DNA of 35,680 nucleotides from Caldiserica bacterium UBA4822 (GTDB taxonomy: Bacteria; Caldisericota; Caldisericia; Cryosericales; Cryosericaceae). Numbering within the stretch: the first letter of the stretch is position 1; the number at the start of each line of letters is the position of its first letter. Both the position numbers and the translations under genes were made by a program. The stretch lies in assembly GCA_002402295.1 (NCBI GenBank), contig DHFO01000044.1, positions 1 to 35,680 on the forward strand, read 5' to 3'. This document shows, in pieces, positions 29,077 through 35,680 of this stretch. The notes under the pieces were generated by a model. That model saw nothing but the letters and a program-made list of their open reading frames with translations. It made no database searches and was not told the DNA's origin.

Positions 29077-31563
29077 ATGCCAGATAACGAACGAGTGTTC
29101 AACGTGTACGTCGAGGAGGAGATGAAGAAGTCCTACCTCGAGTACTCCATGAGCGTCATCATTGGAAGGGCGCTTCCCGACTTTCGGGACGGGCTGAAAC
29201 CGGTGCACCGCCGCATCCTGTATGCGATGTATGAGCTCGGTTGTTTCTGGAACAAGCCGTACAAGAAGAGCGCTCGCATCGTGGGGGACGTGCTGGGCAA
29301 GTATCATCCGCATGGCGAGACAGCCATCTATGATTCACTGGTGCGCATGGCTCAGGTTTTTTCTCTGCGTTATCCACTCGTCGACGGGCACGGCAACTTT
29401 GGGTCTATTGATGGTGACTCTGCAGCAGCGATGCGATACACGGAGGTCCGGCTGGCCCAGGTGTCCGAGCTCATGCTCGAGGACCTGGACAAGGATATCG
29501 TTGAATTCATGCCGAACTTTGACAACAGTCTCGAGGAACCGACCATTCTCCCAGCGAAGGTACCCCAGGTGCTCCTCAATGGGTCAAGCGGCATTGCGGT
29601 AGGAATGGCGACCAACATTCCACCCCACAATCTCGGTGAGTTGACGGAAGCATTGATGTATCTTCTCGACCAGCGTGTTGCTGGTTCTGTGCCGGACCCC
29701 GGTACGGTACGGTCCTTTGTGAAGGGGCCCGACTTCCCCGGGGGCGGGCTGGTCGTTGGAACCAGCGGCATTGATGAGTATATCAGCACCGGTCGCGGCA
29801 CACTCTGCATGCGAGGCAAGTACACGGTTGAGAGAGACGGCACGAGGACTCGGTTTGTCATCACCGAGTTGCCTTTCGAAGTGAACAAGGCAGAGTTCGT
29901 GCAGAAAGTTGCTACCCTCATGAAGGACAAGCGCCTTGCCCAGGTGTCTGATTTGCGCGATGAATCCAGCCGCGAAGGAATCCGGGTTGTGCTGGACCTG
30001 AAGAAGGACGCAACGGTTGAAAGGGTAGAGCTGCTGCTGCGCAAGCACACCCAGTTCCAGCAGTACTTCCGAGTGAGCATGCTGGGCATCCTGAACGGTG
30101 TTCCACGAACGCTTCCCCTTGTCGACGTGCTGGGAACGTTTCTGGACTTCCGCGAAGAGACGCTGCGCAAGAAGTTCGCGCTCGAGCTGCGGAAGCGTGA
30201 GGAGCGACTCAATGTCCTCAACGGTCTTGTCGTAGCGATTCGCAACATCAAGGCGGTCACCGATATTCTTACAGATTCCTCCTCAATGGAGGAAGCATCC
30301 AGCAGACTTATTCAGGAGTACGGGCTCAACGACCGGCAGGTAGAAGCGATTCTTGAGATGCGCATGCGGTCGCTGGTTTCCCTTGAGGTCGAGAAGCTAG
30401 GTAAGGAAGTAGAGGAGAACAAGGCTGAAGCGGAGCGGCTGACAGCCCTGCTCGCTGACCAGAACAAGATTCGCAGCTACATCCGGGGAGAACTTGCAGA
30501 GGTGTCGCGCAAGTATGCCGACACGCGCCGCACGCAGATCGTCAAGGACGATGGCAGCAGTGAGGACGACGATGAGCAGCTCATCGAGGACAGGGAGGTC
30601 ATGGTTGCGATCTCCAGGAACGGGTATGCGAAGACAGTTTCCAGCTCCGCGTTCAAGGTGCAGGGACGTGGCGGACTCGGGGTTGCGAGTATGAACCTTA
30701 AGCGCGACGACTACACCAGCAAGTACTTCACAGTGCGGACACGCCAGCGCATCCTGCTGTTCACCAACAGGGGGCGCGTGTATTCCATTCCTGCATACCG
30801 TCTCCCCGAAGAGCGGAGGCAGGGTGGCGGGGAGAATCTCTCTCTCCTCGTGGGGATGAGCGCAGACGAACTTGTGACAGAGGCAACTGCTCTTCCGCCA
30901 GTGCAGGAGGGTGCCGCATTCATGATCGTGACTCGTCGCGGGCGTATCAAGAAGATGGACGCTTCTCAGTTTGTGACCATTCGCAGCACTGGCAAGGCAT
31001 TCATCAGGCTCGCGGAGGGCGATGCCGTCGTGTCGGTGCGGTCGGTGAAGGAGAATGACGAGGTCCTGATTGCATCGGACGCAGGTCGGGCGGTACGCAT
31101 CCGCGCGAGTTCGGTGCGTTCCATGGGCGCGTCGGCGGGTGGCGTGCGAGGTATGCGCTTGTCGCGGGGGGCGAGGTTTGTTGTCGGCATGGAAGTCCTG
31201 GAGCCGGGTGTACCCTTTGCTCTCATCACGGAGCACGGCCACGGCAAACGGCTCAACCCAGACGAGGTTCGCCTGGTTGGAAGGGGTTCAGGTGGCGTCA
31301 TCTGTTACCGTGTGACGGACAAGACAGGGCCGCTGGCGGCGTTTACTACCGGCAAGGCGGACCAGGACGTTGTCGTTTCGACCAGTACCGGACAGACAAT
31401 CCGCACCGCTGCCAAGTCTCTGCCTCTCCTTGGCCGGATTTCTTCGGGAGTGAAGGTCATCCGATTGAAGTCCAGGGAGAGCGAGGTCATCGCTGCGGAG
31501 GCGATTTCAAAGGAGATTGTGCCATTGGAGGCGGCCGATGAGACTGAGCGCCAAGGAAGCTAG
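29077..31563 (+). CDS. gyrA: DNA gyrase subunit A
   Basis: The DNA-cleaving subunit of gyrase, 828 residues. The catalytic Tyr121 lies in AAAMRYTEVRLAQ. The quinolone region reads HPHGETAIYDSLVRMAQ, with Thr82 and Asp86 at the E. coli Ser83/Asp87 positions. A coiled-coil segment precedes the C-terminal beta-pinwheel, whose GyrA box is QGRGGLG (residues 529-535) instead of the usual QRRGGKG-type sequence. Adjacency to gyrB and the presence of a GyrA box favour gyrase over topoisomerase IV. ATG 29077 follows GCGAGG; GTG 29074 is an alternative. It overlaps the next gene by 26 bases. Confidence 0.95.
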   Translation: MPDNERVFNVYVEEEMKKSYLEYSMSVIIGRALPDFRDGLKPVHRRILYAMYELGCFWNKPYKKSARIVGDVLGKYHPHGETAIYDSLVRMAQVFSLRYPLVDGHGNFGSIDGDSAAAMRYTEVRLAQVSELMLEDLDKDIVEFMPNFDNSLEEPTILPAKVPQVLLNGSSGIAVGMATNIPPHNLGELTEALMYLLDQRVAGSVPDPGTVRSFVKGPDFPGGGLVVGTSGIDEYISTGRGTLCMRGKYTVERDGTRTRFVITELPFEVNKAEFVQKVATLMKDKRLAQVSDLRDESSREGIRVVLDLKKDATVERVELLLRKHTQFQQYFRVSMLGILNGVPRTLPLVDVLGTFLDFREETLRKKFALELRKREERLNVLNGLVVAIRNIKAVTDILTDSSSMEEASSRLIQEYGLNDRQVEAILEMRMRSLVSLEVEKLGKEVEENKAEAERLTALLADQNKIRSYIRGELAEVSRKYADTRRTQIVKDDGSSEDDDEQLIEDREVMVAISRNGYAKTVSSSAFKVQGRGGLGVASMNLKRDDYTSKYFTVRTRQRILLFTNRGRVYSIPAYRLPEERRQGGGENLSLLVGMSADELVTEATALPPVQEGAAFMIVTRRGRIKKMDASQFVTIRSTGKAFIRLAEGDAVVSVRSVKENDEVLIASDAGRAVRIRASSVRSMGASAGGVRGMRLSRGARFVVGMEVLEPGVPFALITEHGHGKRLNPDEVRLVGRGSGGVICYRVTDKTGPLAAFTTGKADQDVVVSTSTGQTIRTAAKSLPLLGRISSGVKVIRLKSRESEVIAAEAISKEIVPLEAADETERQGS

Positions 31564-32620
31564 CGCACTGAAGGTCGTACTGCTGGCCGTGCTGAGCATC
31601 GTCGCTCTCGGTGTTGCCGGATGGCTGATGTGGGCGCTGCGGAGCGTGCTGGGACTGGCTCTTGCCGCTGCGTTCGCGGCCTTTCTGTTTCTTCCCGTGG
31701 CATACTGGGTGAACCGGATGACGCATCTGCCCATGGGCATCGCGTGCGGGCTTGTAGTGCTTGCAATCGTGGCTTTGCTGGCCGGCCTTGTGGCCATCAC
31801 CATACCGGCACTCGTACGCGAAACACGGTCTCTTGTGAGCTCCCTGCCCGACTACCTTACAACGCTGCAGGGCTACTTCTCGAATGTGAGCACCTGGCTG
31901 GACAACTATCAGCTGGGCACGCTCAAGGATGCAATAACCGCCGTACTGGACTCGGTACAGCAGTCTGTCATCTCATTCGGACAAAACCTCCTGACAGCAT
32001 CTTCCAAGAAGCTACTTGGTCTCAGCTCTCTTGTGCCGTTTTTTGTGCTCATGTATTTCTTCATGCGGGGTTCTCACCAATACTATGGCTGGTTCCTGTC
32101 GCTGCCCTTTGTCCGGCAGCAACGTGAGGGAGCGGAGCGGGCACTTGCGCAGGTTGCTGCCGGAACACGCAGGTACATCGAGGCTCTGGCACTTGTCGCA
32201 TCGATAACATCTCTGGTGATCGGCGGCCTCAGCGGTGTGTTTCGCATCAACTATGCTCTGACGATCGGGGTTGTCGACTTCTTCGGTGAGTTCATCCCCT
32301 ATGTGGGACCTCTGGTTGTAGCGTTGCTGGGTGCTTTCTTCGCAGCAGTTTCCGGTCCTGGAAAACTGGTGGCATGGATTGTCATCTTCGCCTCCGTTGA
32401 GTTTGTGACGAGCCAGATTCTGTCCCCTCGGCTCATTTCGGAAAAGACTGGACTGAATCCCGGGTTCGTGATTCTTCTCCTTCTGGCTGGTGGGGCACTG
32501 GCGGGCTTCTTCGGAGTTCTCCTGGCTGTGCCGATCGCAGTATTCGTCCGTGAAGTCATCAGGAGCGTTCACACACTGCATTCCAGCGCCGGCAGTGTCA
32601 CAGAAACGCCGGTTGACTGA
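31538..32620 (+). CDS. AI-2E/PerM-family membrane transporter
   Basis: A 360-residue polytopic membrane protein of the AI-2 exporter/PerM superfamily. It has paired N-terminal helices, a hydrophilic middle region (LVSSLPDYLTTLQGYF onward), then more helices with the conserved DFFGEFIPYVGPLVVALLGA and the QILSPRLISEKTGLNPG segment. Members export diverse solutes or ions (autoinducer-2 exporter TqsA, sodium/proton antiporters); the substrate here is unknown. The ATG at 31538 follows TTGGAGGCGG and lies inside the end of gyrA, so it is probably co-transcribed. Confidence 0.9.
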   Translation: MRLSAKEASALKVVLLAVLSIVALGVAGWLMWALRSVLGLALAAAFAAFLFLPVAYWVNRMTHLPMGIACGLVVLAIVALLAGLVAITIPALVRETRSLVSSLPDYLTTLQGYFSNVSTWLDNYQLGTLKDAITAVLDSVQQSVISFGQNLLTASSKKLLGLSSLVPFFVLMYFFMRGSHQYYGWFLSLPFVRQQREGAERALAQVAAGTRRYIEALALVASITSLVIGGLSGVFRINYALTIGVVDFFGEFIPYVGPLVVALLGAFFAAVSGPGKLVAWIVIFASVEFVTSQILSPRLISEKTGLNPGFVILLLLAGGALAGFFGVLLAVPIAVFVREVIRSVHTLHSSAGSVTETPVD

Positions 32621-32640
32621 GGCGCCAATTCCTGTATAGT
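32613..32640 (+). promoter_or_regulatory. rpsU promoter
   Basis: TTGACT (32613-32618), 16 bases, TATAGT (32635-32640). The -35 box overlaps the last codons of the transporter gene. The rpsU ATG lies 58 bases beyond the -10 box. Confidence 0.75.
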
Positions 32641-32697
32641 TGAATGGTTGGTTATCGACCCCCTTTAGCATCGGTTTGACGAAAGGAGGGGTGAGTG

Positions 32698-32895
32698 ATG
32701 GGAAACTATCGTGATCGGAACAGAGACAGGACTGAGCCACAGGGCGAGGACGCTCAGCTTGAGAACATGCTGAGACGTTACAAACAGGATTGTATCCGTG
32801 ATGGCCTCTTCGGGGAGTTGAAGAAGCGGCGGTACTTCATGGCGCCCAGCGAGAAGCGCAAGCAGAAGTCGATTGCTGCGCGTCGGCACAAGTAG
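32698..32895 (+). CDS. rpsU: 30S ribosomal protein S21
   Basis: A 65-residue, strongly basic bS21. The core LENMLRRYKQDCIRDGLFGELKKRRYFMAPSEKRKQK is diagnostic. S21 helps the 30S subunit pair with mRNA at initiation. The N-terminal 20 residues (GNYRDRNRDRTEPQGED) are an extra charged extension compared with short S21 proteins. The ATG at 32698 follows AAGGAGG; GTG 32695 is in frame. It forms its own small unit with a promoter and a strong terminator. Confidence 0.95.
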   Translation: MGNYRDRNRDRTEPQGEDAQLENMLRRYKQDCIRDGLFGELKKRRYFMAPSEKRKQKSIAARRHK

Positions 32896-32917
32896 ACGTT
32901 GGTTGCCACGCTGGTTC

Positions 32918-32944
32918 GGGGCGCCTCTGGCGCCCCTTTTTGTT
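32918..32944 (+). terminator. Rho-independent terminator after rpsU
   Basis: An 8-bp all-GC stem GGGGCGCC-TCT-GGCGCCCC followed by TTTTTGTTT, 22 bases after the rpsU stop. This is the best canonical terminator in the window. It also separates rpsU from the convergent SDR gene. Confidence 0.93.
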
Positions 32945-32948
32945 TGTC

Positions 32949-33710
32949 CTACACACCCTGACAGAGGAATCCCCCGTCAACCGGAACCGCGGCGCCAGTG
33001 ACGTAGCTGGAGCGTGAGGACAGCAGAAAGGCAATGAGATTGGCCACCTCGTCGGGCAAGCCTGCCCGTGCAAGAGGTACGGCCCGAAGAAAGGCGCTGC
33101 GCTCCTCGTCGAAATCCTGCCCGAAGAAGTCTTCTGTCATCGGTGTGCGTATGAGCCCGGGGACGATGCAGTTCGAGCGAATGCCGCGCGGACCACCCTC
33201 CACCGCCAGTGACTCGGAAAGGCTCTCGAGAGTGCGCTTGGCCGCGTCATAGCTCGCGGACGGGGGGTGCAAGGGATGCCTGTGCGCGTCAATGGAAGAA
33301 ACGAAGACGAGGCTTGAACCGTGAGGAGCTCGCCTGAAGACGATCCGAGAAAGTTCAAATGCCGCAATGGCGGTTACGGTCAGGGTTTCTCGCAGTTCAG
33401 CTTCACGGGCATCGGGGAATGCATCAGAGCGAAGTTCTCCTGCGAGATGGACAAACCCGCCGACAGGCGGTTGCTCGTTCAGGCGTACACAGCAATCCCG
33501 CAGGCCCTTCTCCGTCCTCAGGTCGGCAGGAAAGGCGGCGGCAACACTCCCTGCGGGCAGTGAATCGGAGACGTCCTCGAGTTTCTGTGCACTACCGCCG
33601 GCAAGCACAAGCCGCGCACCTTCTTCGGCAAGCAGGGTGACCAGTGCCCGGCCTATGCCGCCAGTACTTCCGGTGACGGCCACCAGCGTACCGCCGAGAC
33701 GCAGATCCAT
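32949..33710 (-). CDS. Short-chain dehydrogenase/reductase, substrate unknown
   Basis: A 253-residue classical SDR with cofactor loop TGSTGGIG (13-20), active-site VSSIDA (Ser138/Ser139), Tyr154 and Lys158 in SYDAAK, and the SYVTGAAVPVDGGF ending. The NAG motif is LAG here (HLAGE). It resembles FabG-like oxidoreductases but is remote from the fab operon, so another substrate is likely. The ATG at 33710 overlaps the TGA of the cupin gene; GTG 33713 is possible. The pair may act on the same small molecule. Confidence 0.85.
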   Translation of the reverse strand: MDLRLGGTLVAVTGSTGGIGRALVTLLAEEGARLVLAGGSAQKLEDVSDSLPAGSVAAAFPADLRTEKGLRDCCVRLNEQPPVGGFVHLAGELRSDAFPDAREAELRETLTVTAIAAFELSRIVFRRAPHGSSLVFVSSIDAHRHPLHPPSASYDAAKRTLESLSESLAVEGGPRGIRSNCIVPGLIRTPMTEDFFGQDFDEERSAFLRAVPLARAGLPDEVANLIAFLLSSRSSYVTGAAVPVDGGFLCQGV

Positions 33711-34051
33711 CACTGCTGGAGCGGAATCATGCAGAGGAAGATGAGGTCTTCGGTTCCGCCATTGCTGAAACTATGAATGGCGCCCGGCTGGATGTAGATT
33801 GCCTGATTGCTGCCGACGTTTCGGGTTTCACCCTCGCAGAAGGCGGTGCACTCTCCATGGAGCACAAAGACTTCGTGTTCCCATGGGTGGGCATGCCGTG
33901 GTGTGCAGCCACCGGGGCGCACGACGAAGTACCGCATCGCAAAGGTGGGGACGCCGTCGGAACTGTTGAAAAGCCATCGGATGGTTGTGTCCCGGGCTCC
34001 TGCCTCGGTTACGGGTGTCGCGGATACATCCTGGACTGCCTTGATAATCAT
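33710..34051 (-). CDS. Cupin-domain protein
   Basis: A 113-residue single-domain cupin. Metal ligands are His54, His56 and Glu60 in RHAHPWEHE and His93 in PGAIHSFSN, spaced as in cupin motifs 1 and 2. Such small cupins can be enzymes (isomerases, dioxygenases) or ligand-binding proteins; no function can be assigned. The ATG at 34051 follows AGGAGGTGACC. It is the first gene of a two-gene unit with the SDR. A TATAAT at 34086-34081 (minus strand) may be its -10 box, though no good -35 box is visible. Confidence 0.88.
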   Translation of the reverse strand: MIIKAVQDVSATPVTEAGARDTTIRWLFNSSDGVPTFAMRYFVVRPGGCTPRHAHPWEHEVFVLHGECTAFCEGETRNVGSNQAIYIQPGAIHSFSNGGTEDLIFLCMIPLQQ

Positions 34052-34124
34052 GGTCACCTCCTATGTGGTGTCTGAAGTGCATTATACTATGATTGTTCGA
34101 GGAGGCACAGGGACCGGGCGGTGC

Positions 34125-34152
34125 TTGCATTTTGCGGACGGTCAGGTATTAT
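34125..34152 (+). promoter_or_regulatory. Promoter of the FTCD_C gene (and possibly rho)
   Basis: TTGCAT (34125-34130), 16 bases, TATTAT (34147-34152). The start site would fall near 34158-34160, right before a GTG at 34161, while the better-supported ATG is at 34200. Confidence 0.65.
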
Positions 34153-34199
34153 TTGAATGAGTGATCCGGTACATTCCAATTGTCAACGTTGAGGTCGAC

Positions 34200-34823
34200 A
34201 TGTTTAGAGATCAATCACTGGACCAGTTTTTGGCCCAACTGTCATCGCGCGCTCCAACGCCTGGAGGAGGCAGTGCCGCCGGGTTGGCCGCAGCCATGGG
34301 CGTCGCACTCGTGGAAATGGTCGCGAATGTGGTGAGCTCTCGCTATGAGTCCGAGAAGGCGCGCCTCGAGGATTTCATTGCAGCGAGTGAAACCATGCGC
34401 AGCGGATTCCTTGAACTGATGGAGCAGGACAGCAGCGCATTCGAGGGGTACATGGCTGCCATGAAACTTCCAAAGGAAACGGATGAAGAGAAGACCCTTC
34501 GACGGTCTGCAATGCAGACAGCTCTCAAGGGTTCAGCCGTTGTTCCGATGAACCTCGCTGAGAAGGTCTGCGAGTTCGCAGAACTGTCCAATGCGACGTT
34601 TTCTTCCACGCCGAAGGACATTGCATCGGATTTGTACGTCGGTTCGGCGATGCTCGAGGCCGCCTACCAGGGCGCTATTGCAAACGTGCATGTGAACCTT
34701 GCGTATATCAAGGACCCGGTGTTTGTGAACGAAGTCCGAGCCAGTGTGGATGCGCTGACACACCGTATCGGGGTCCTCACCTCGTTCAAGGAGACTGTCG
34801 GTCGTCTCCTGGAAATCCCGTAG
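34200..34823 (+). CDS. fchA: Cyclodeaminase/cyclohydrolase family protein (FTCD_C, FchA-like)
   Basis: A 207-residue all-helical protein of the formiminotransferase-cyclodeaminase C-terminal family. The N-terminal SLDQFLAQLSSRAPTPGGGSAAGLAAAMG with PTPGGGS (19-25) is diagnostic. FchA-type members act as methenyl-tetrahydrofolate cyclohydrolase or formimino-THF cyclodeaminase in one-carbon metabolism and amino acid (glycine, histidine) fermentation. The ATG at 34200 follows TTGAGG and gives the usual family start; a GTG at 34161 would add 13 residues and be leaderless. It lies 30 bases before rho. Confidence 0.87.
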   Translation: MFRDQSLDQFLAQLSSRAPTPGGGSAAGLAAAMGVALVEMVANVVSSRYESEKARLEDFIAASETMRSGFLELMEQDSSAFEGYMAAMKLPKETDEEKTLRRSAMQTALKGSAVVPMNLAEKVCEFAELSNATFSSTPKDIASDLYVGSAMLEAAYQGAIANVHVNLAYIKDPVFVNEVRASVDALTHRIGVLTSFKETVGRLLEIP

Positions 34824-34853
34824 CCGTGTGCTGGCGAAAGAAGGCAGAGAGTC

Positions 34854-35680
34854 ATGAATTTCACAGAACAGGAGCTGCTCGAGAAGACGTCGCGGGAGCT
34901 CTATGAGATTGCTAAAGTCCTGCACGTCCGCAATTACACTCGGCTCAAGAAGCCGGAACTGATTGAGGAACTTGTCAAACTTGGGAGCAAGGATGTTGCC
35001 ACTATCGAAGAGCCAGTTGCGGTTACGCCTGTTGCGGTCGAAGACCGAAGGAAACCAGAAGTGATTGTTGAGCATCGTGACGTTCAGCAGGAGCGAGGTC
35101 CTGCGCAGGCTGTGTCTGGAGCCATCATTACAGGTTTCCCCGAGCATAGGGGAGGCGAGCCCCAGCGCATGGGCGGCGGCGACGAGTTTGTTGCGTCAGG
35201 TCTCTGCGAGATACTTGCAGAAGGTTATGGCTTCATGCGGGCTAACTACTTCCCCTCCTCGAGTGACGTCTATATTTCTCCTCCAATCATTCGGCGGTTC
35301 GGGCTCAGGACGGGTGACTGGCTCGAGGGGACGGTACGTCCTCCGCGTGGGGACAAGGAGAAGTATGCTTCCCTGATGCGCATCCGGAGTATCAACGGCA
35401 TCGGCATCGAGGGATATCAGTTCTCGCGCCCGCAGTTTGAGTCGCTGACGCCGATTTTTCCGAACAAGCACCTGAAGCTGGAAACACCCAACTGCAGCAT
35501 GGCGCTGCGCCTGATCGAGCTCGTTGCGCCTATCGGCAAGGGCCAGCGCGGGCTGATCGTGTCTCCCCCGAAGGCTGGAAAAACAACGATTCTCAAGAAC
35601 ATTGCCCAGAGCATTGAATACAACCACCCTGAGGTGACGCTCATGGTATTGCTCATCGATGAGCGCCCTGAGGAAGTCAC
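34854..35680 (+). CDS. rho: Transcription termination factor Rho, N-terminal part (runs off the window)
   Basis: Rho is the RNA-dependent ATPase helicase that ends untranslated transcripts. About 275 residues are present. They include a SAP-like N-domain (LLEKTSRELYEIAKVL), an acidic/variable linker (about 45-105), the cold-shock RNA-binding domain (GLCEILAEGYGFMRANYFPSSSDVYIS), and the start of the ATPase domain with RLIELVAPIGKGQRGLIVSPPKAGKTTILKN (Walker A PKAGKT). The ATG at 34854 follows AGGCAGAGAG. Truncation is only by the window edge. Confidence 0.95.
   Translation, partial: MNFTEQELLEKTSRELYEIAKVLHVRNYTRLKKPELIEELVKLGSKDVATIEEPVAVTPVAVEDRRKPEVIVEHRDVQQERGPAQAVSGAIITGFPEHRGGEPQRMGGGDEFVASGLCEILAEGYGFMRANYFPSSSDVYISPPIIRRFGLRTGDWLEGTVRPPRGDKEKYASLMRIRSINGIGIEGYQFSRPQFESLTPIFPNKHLKLETPNCSMALRLIELVAPIGKGQRGLIVSPPKAGKTTILKNIAQSIEYNHPEVTLMVLLIDERPEEV

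Noticed and set aside
1..35680. Mobile elements, CRISPR arrays, toxin-antitoxin or defence islands
   Set aside because: No direct repeats with spacers, transposase or integrase motifs, or codon-use breaks were seen. The NERD protein alone is not evidence of a defence system.

Overview
The window reads as a stretch of chromosome from an anaerobic, fermentative bacterium of moderately high GC. Evidence for this is a CIRCE-controlled groESL operon, a ferredoxin-dependent branched-chain 2-oxoacid oxidoreductase next to butyrate kinase and glutamate dehydrogenase, small ferredoxins, strong Shine-Dalgarno sites paired with GTG or TTG starts, and no respiratory genes. The phylum cannot be fixed from sequence alone; Firmicutes-like, Synergistetes-like or Caldisericota-like anaerobes would all fit. 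Nearly everything is conserved core gene content. I see no insertion sequence, phage, CRISPR or island.

Layout. 1-911: groEL (5' part) and groES on the minus strand, behind a consensus promoter and a perfect CIRCE operator. 1014-4536 (+): tsaE, tsaB, rimI and tsaD (the bacterial tRNA t6A-forming set plus an acetyltransferase), then an Est30-like esterase. 4582-7464 (-): hisS, a strong 6S RNA candidate that I infer from its fold, an rseC-like / DUF948 / YtxH operon with stop-start overlaps, then tRNA-Gln(CTG) and tRNA-Glu(CTC) with a terminator. 7666-9112: a NERD-domain gene and a convergent YdcF/SanA-like gene with overlapping 3' ends. 9179-11708 (+): dnaX, ybaB, recR. 11712-11827: an unexplained foldable intergenic segment. 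11945-13468: ribosomal protein S1. 13683-16870: fabD-fabG-acpP-fabF, closed by a strong bidirectional hairpin. 16960-18937 (-): a one-cluster ferredoxin and proS. 19162-21145 (+): deoxynucleoside kinase and glutamate dehydrogenase. 21219-27025 (+): butyrate kinase, an orphan P-loop ATPase, the four subunits of a VOR/KOR-type oxidoreductase and an SsnA-like amidohydrolase. 27155-32895 (+): gyrB, gyrA, an AI-2E/PerM-family transporter and rpsU. 32949-34051 (-): an SDR and a cupin. 34200-end (+): an FTCD_C-type cyclodeaminase/cyclohydrolase and the 5' part of rho.

How it fits together. Glutamate dehydrogenase can regenerate 2-oxoglutarate for transamination of amino acids. The oxidoreductase turns the resulting 2-oxoacids into acyl-CoA and reduced ferredoxin. 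Butyrate kinase recovers ATP from acyl-phosphate, although the phosphotransacylase needed in between is not in the window. The ATPase between buk and the oxidoreductase genes has no assigned role and is the best candidate for new biology here. Promoters are easy to read: about a dozen TTGACA/TTGCAA-like and TATAAT/TACTAT-like pairs, nearly all with a 16-bp spacer.
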